Below, piece by piece: positions 10,273 to 12,967 of a stretch of 12,967 nucleotides of DNA. A program made the translations under genes and the position numbers. Below the pieces are notes generated by a model that did no database searches, had not been told where the DNA came from, and was given only the letters and a program-made list of their open reading frames with translations. This DNA comes from Planoprotostelium fungivorum (taxonomy: Eukaryota; Evosea; Variosea; Cavosteliida; Cavosteliaceae). Position 1 is the first letter of the stretch. Every line of letters starts with the position of its first letter. The stretch covers positions 1-12,967 of the forward strand of contig MDYQ01000400.1 in the NCBI GenBank assembly GCA_003024175.1, read 5' to 3'.

Positions 10273-10474
10273 ATGCACTTCACCGAATTTCGCTTCCCCG
10301 AAAGGCCATTCCGATTGACGATCTACAACGATCACGTGACGATCCATCGCTTGACTCTATCTTTGCAACTCAATGTACGGGAGTATCGGTGTCTACTTCC
10401 TCGCCTTACAACCCAAACGGTCATCTCAGACTTCCCTAGGAAGCAGGTGTCACATCTTCATCATGAACACATGA
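10273..10474 (+). CDS. Possible 48-residue protein
   Basis: Exons 10273-10374 and 10430-10474 with a 55-nt intron (gtacgg...ctcag). The protein reads MHFTEFRFPERPFRLTIYND, HVTIHRLTLSLQLN and, after splicing, TSLGSRCHIFIMNT. It has an alternating, strand-like hydrophobic pattern and no known family. It is head-to-head with the 2H phosphoesterase gene (44 bp between starts). Unspliced, the frame runs on to 10512, so the splice is optional. No poly(A) signal was found. It could be chance. Confidence 0.3.
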
Positions 10475-10521
10475 CATCGTGCTATACCTTCTATGTGCTC
10501 GACACAAAATAATCTCCTCAC

Positions 10522-11661
10522 TCAGATTTTATTTACCCATTTCGATAGCCAATTCGTCACTACGCTGACCGCCTCCCCTGCATTCCACTGGTTGCCCTCC
10601 ACAGCCTCCAACTTGGATAGAGGCTGCTTCTTGATGTTCGAGTAGATGTCGCTCAAAAAGCGATCGGGCACATGTGTCCCCGTCAACTTCATGGACTGCT
10701 GTGCGAGATTGACGAACGTGGCCACCGACATCTTCCTTCGAATCTTTGGAGAATGCAAGTCGGTGTCTAACACGATGATGGACCATGTGAGGGTGTAGAC
10801 TTGATCTTGTTCTTTGATGTCCTGCACCTCACCATCAGATGATGTCGAAGGTGAGAGAGATGAGATCACCTCTTGTGGATTCTCTTGGTAGTACGTCTGC
10901 GAGAACATGTTCAGAAGGATGCCGGATCGTTGACCTGTGCCCGGCATGGACACAGTGCGAAATAGACGTCTGAGTGCTGCTTCTATGGACAGACCACCGA
11001 AGTTGATCTTCTTCATCACCGCGGTGGCGATCTGGGTTCTCTCGATTACATCTGGATCGGTGATGAATTCTGCGATCTGATCTTCGGGTGAGTCGAAGAG
11101 TTGAAAGAATATTCACCTCTCTCTTGTTGATGCCTGCGGTCGTTTCTGATGAAGTCAGATAATCGGCGACCACATCGGGATTGAGAGTCGAAAGCCACTT
11201 GAGCATGTCGGTTCTCGATAGAGGAGCCTCTTGATGTGAGTTGTAAGTGATATCGCCACAAGATGTGATGGTCTGTCGCTTCGGTCCCAATTTTCCCTCC
11301 ATGTGTAGATGCCATAGACCCTTCAGAGGATCTTGATTGAACTGAGGTGTCCACAATCGCCACTTTAGACTGCGCTCGATGTAAAGAGTCTTCCAATCTT
11401 TCCTCGTTGGGATCGGAGGTGATTCGGTCGGCCATCTCTTCTGGTAGAGAACCCTCCTACATCAGATCAGATGAGAAGATTCAATGAGGATGAATAAAGA
11501 AGCAGTTCTCTTGCTCACCACAGTGGTTCGAGTTGTGTGACTTGATATAACAACCGACAGGTACGTGAAACGGCTGACACATCTGCCGGTTGCAAGTGAG
11601 AGAGAACCTCTACGACGGTCTCTGATGGAAGGTAAAGAATGTGCTCTTCTTGTTCAGACAT
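10522..11661 (-). CDS. F-box/Sec7 protein, FBXO8-like, with altered Sec7 catalytic motif
   Basis: Four exons: 11661-11519, 11456-11117, 11076-10870 and 10821-10522, with introns of 62, 40 and 48 nt, giving 329 residues. Residues 8-48 form an F-box (LYLPSETVVEVLSHLQPADV, SRTCRLLYQVTQLEPLW), which recruits SKP1 in SCF ubiquitin ligases, followed by the linker WKTLYIERSLKWR. Residues from about 87 to 295 are a Sec7 domain (FNQDPLKGL, AAVMKKINFGG-like region, IEAALRRLF, VYTLTWSIIVLDTDLHSP, RKMSVATFVNLA, FLSDIYSNI). In active Arf-GEFs the motif is PGEAQ, with Glu as the catalytic finger, and later LNTDLH; here they are PGTGQ (Thr208) and LDTDLH (Asp249). Exchange activity is therefore unlikely. 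Animal FBXO8 has the same F-box/Sec7 order, similar length, and is reported to ubiquitinate Arf6. An AATAAA overlaps the last codons. Start chosen as the first ATG before the F-box. Confidence 0.9.
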
Positions 11662-11943
11662 ATTCTGTTATGTTCATCTGTGGATCTAACCACTGGTCAC
11701 CACGTGGACCGTGAGGCCTTCGCTCCCCCAACGCATGCGTGTTGATGTCGTTCGGCGAAGCGAGCTCGACGTTGCAAATTTAAAAATGCTACGTCTACAC
11801 TGATTTGCTTATTGATTTCAGAGTCGAACATCTTCTACTCGGTTCATATAAAGATCCTAGCTGAAGGACTCTGGCTGATTAGGTAGAACAGAGAATAACG
11901 AGTTAGAGTCAACCTCGCACGAGGCTTTATACAACGTACAAAC
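11662..11943. other. Intergenic region between the F-box/Sec7 and HEAT-repeat genes
   Basis: This should hold the HEAT gene's 3' UTR and the F-box/Sec7 promoter. Seen: a CACGTG palindrome at 11701-11706, 40 bp before the ATG at 11661, and a 12-nt near-palindrome (cctcg ca cgagg) at 11913-11924. No tRNA, repeat family or convincing coding frame was found. Confidence 0.45.
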
Positions 11944-12870
11944 TTACAGGATATTCCATTTTCCCGTGCGCCTGTAATGTGACAATACTTGATGTGCCCT
12001 CCTCCGGATGACTTTGTCCTCATCGTCATGCATGTTCTCGATGGTCTTGATGACATCATTCTCCCGCTCTTTTGGGCTTCCATCACAAAGATTATGCAAT
12101 ACTTGATATCTCACTCGAGCTGTAGGTGTTCATCAGCCAAATGAAGTGGATCAAGATGGATGTGTCACCGTCTGGATCGTGAGCCATCGCAATGATTCGA
12201 TCCCAAAACTCTGGCACATTTCGTAAAACTTGACACGGACAGAGATCACGGAGAGCCGCTTTACGAGCGAGAGGGTCTTCAGATCTCGTGGCCTCTACAA
12301 AGTCCTGTAATGGGTCAATCGTGACAATGAGCCAAGGATGTCTTTAATCACATCGATGAGACGTCGTCCGTCGGTCTGTGTAGGGGGTATGCTACGAGAG
12401 ATCAATCGAAGTGTGATGTCGGATGATAATCACAGCTGCTCAGAGGGAGTGGCCACCTCGAAAGTGTTTCCCGCTCGATTTCCCTTCTTCTCTCCAAAGA
12501 GAGCAGAGTCGTTGAACATCAGTTGTGATTTCTTCGTTTCGTTGCTGTCATCGCTCATTCTTACATTGACGGTCTTTGACGAAGCTGGACGATGTCAGCG
12601 AAAAGAGAGCGAGAGGTGATGCCTTGAGGTAATGAGAGACCAAGAGCGTCTAAAAGCTGCAACGTGAGTTGCTTCGCTTCTGCCTCATCACAACATTCAG
12701 CTAGAATTGGTGGAACACCTTGGAAATGTTATTCCACCAAACCTGGGTTCGTACTAACCATCCATTATGTCCTCAGCATTGTTGCTGTCCGAAATGCTGA
12801 CGATGTATTCTAATACGGTGCTATCTAAATTCTTATGGGAGAAAATATCTGTGATCTTGGTTGCTGCCAT
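11944..12870 (-). CDS. HEAT-repeat protein of about 213-219 residues
   Basis: Exons: 12870-12759, 12700-12623 (or ending at 12641), 12584-12565, 12531-12434, 12391-12352, 12304-12169 and 12119-11944. Phases agree. The N-terminus (MAATKITDIFSHKNLDSTVL, then SDSNNAEDIMD and ECCDEAEAKQLTLQLLDAL) is helical and reminds me faintly of the N-terminal region of GCN20/ABCF proteins. A linker follows (SALFGEKKGNRAG). The C-terminal ~105 residues are HEAT-type helical repeats: SEDPLARKAALRDLCPC, AHDPDARVRYQVLHNLCDGS and DDEDKVIRRRAHQVLSHY, ending RRTGKWNIL. From memory, bacterial HEAT-repeat proteins can end in a similar RTGKWN motif. HEAT repeats are protein-binding solenoids, so a scaffold role is likely but the partner is unknown. 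The second intron is either GC..AG (38 nt) or GT..AG (56 nt). A 20-nt exon and a 33-nt intron follow. Confidence 0.8.
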
Positions 12871-12921
12871 TGTTGAATGATGTGATTCCAACTTTCTTTT
12901 GATCAATTCGGTGAACGCTAG

Positions 12922-12937
12922 CACGTGACGACACGTG
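12922..12937. promoter_or_regulatory. Two CACGTG boxes 10 bp apart upstream of the HEAT-repeat gene
   Basis: CACGTGAC occurs at 12922 and again at 12932, one helical turn apart and 52-67 bp before the ATG at 12870. CACGTG is the classic binding site of bHLH and some bZIP factors. Its use here is inferred from position and spacing. Confidence 0.4.
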
Positions 12938-12967
12938 ACTTGCGTTTCGTCTCAGTCAAGGCGTTCA

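Noticed and set aside
11820-11850. GTTCGACTC on the minus strand, like a tRNA T-loop
   Set aside because: The flanking bases do not form a T-stem and no acceptor or anticodon arm can be placed.
11913-11924. cctcgcacgagg as a histone-type 3' stem-loop
   Set aside because: The loop would be only two bases unless the stem is shortened to four pairs, and the neighbouring gene is not a histone.

Overview
This is eukaryotic genomic DNA from a compact, intron-dense genome. No long open frame exists. Every recognisable protein has to be assembled from short exons joined across GT...AG introns, mostly 31-62 nt, and splice phases agree throughout the best models. The gene content suggests a free-living protist, and my best guess is an amoebozoan. 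The grounds are a PKA catalytic subunit with a long N-terminal extension, several AGC or pseudo-kinases and an F-box/Sec7 protein. This placement is inference. All exon boundaries were derived by hand from reading frame, splice dinucleotides and family motifs.

Left part (1-5078, + strand): the 3' half of an S6K/Akt-like AGC kinase (1-931), an unresolved stretch (932-1688), then a 17-exon gene (1689-5078). That gene encodes a putative membrane-anchored protein with a long acidic, low-complexity middle and a C-terminal kinase-like domain whose catalytic Asp is replaced by Asn. It contains a single-N assembly seam flanked by a 115-nt near-perfect duplication (3419-3649). Collapsing the duplication restores the reading frame.

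Middle (5240-9446): a complete 10-exon PKA catalytic subunit homologue on the - strand (5240-7567). It is head-to-head, across only 50 bp, with a small disordered orphan (7618-8254, +) whose first intron carries a foldback element. Next come two small unrecognised genes, 8342-8892 (-) and about 8976-9446 (+).

Right part (9501-12967): a 2H phosphoesterase (LigT / 2'-5' RNA ligase-like) gene (9501-10229, -), a possible 48-residue protein (10273-10474, +), a complete F-box/Sec7 protein of 329 residues resembling FBXO8 but lacking the Sec7 glutamic finger (10522-11661, -), and a HEAT-repeat protein (11944-12870, -).

Functionally the window is rich in signalling: three kinase-fold proteins lie side by side, and there is a ubiquitin-ligase adaptor predicted to recognise Arf-type GTPases. 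Nothing shows that they are co-regulated. They are separate transcription units on both strands. The most unusual items are the catalytically altered kinase, the altered F-box/Sec7 protein, the leucine zipper added after the AGC hydrophobic motif, the very small introns and microexons, and the intronic foldback.
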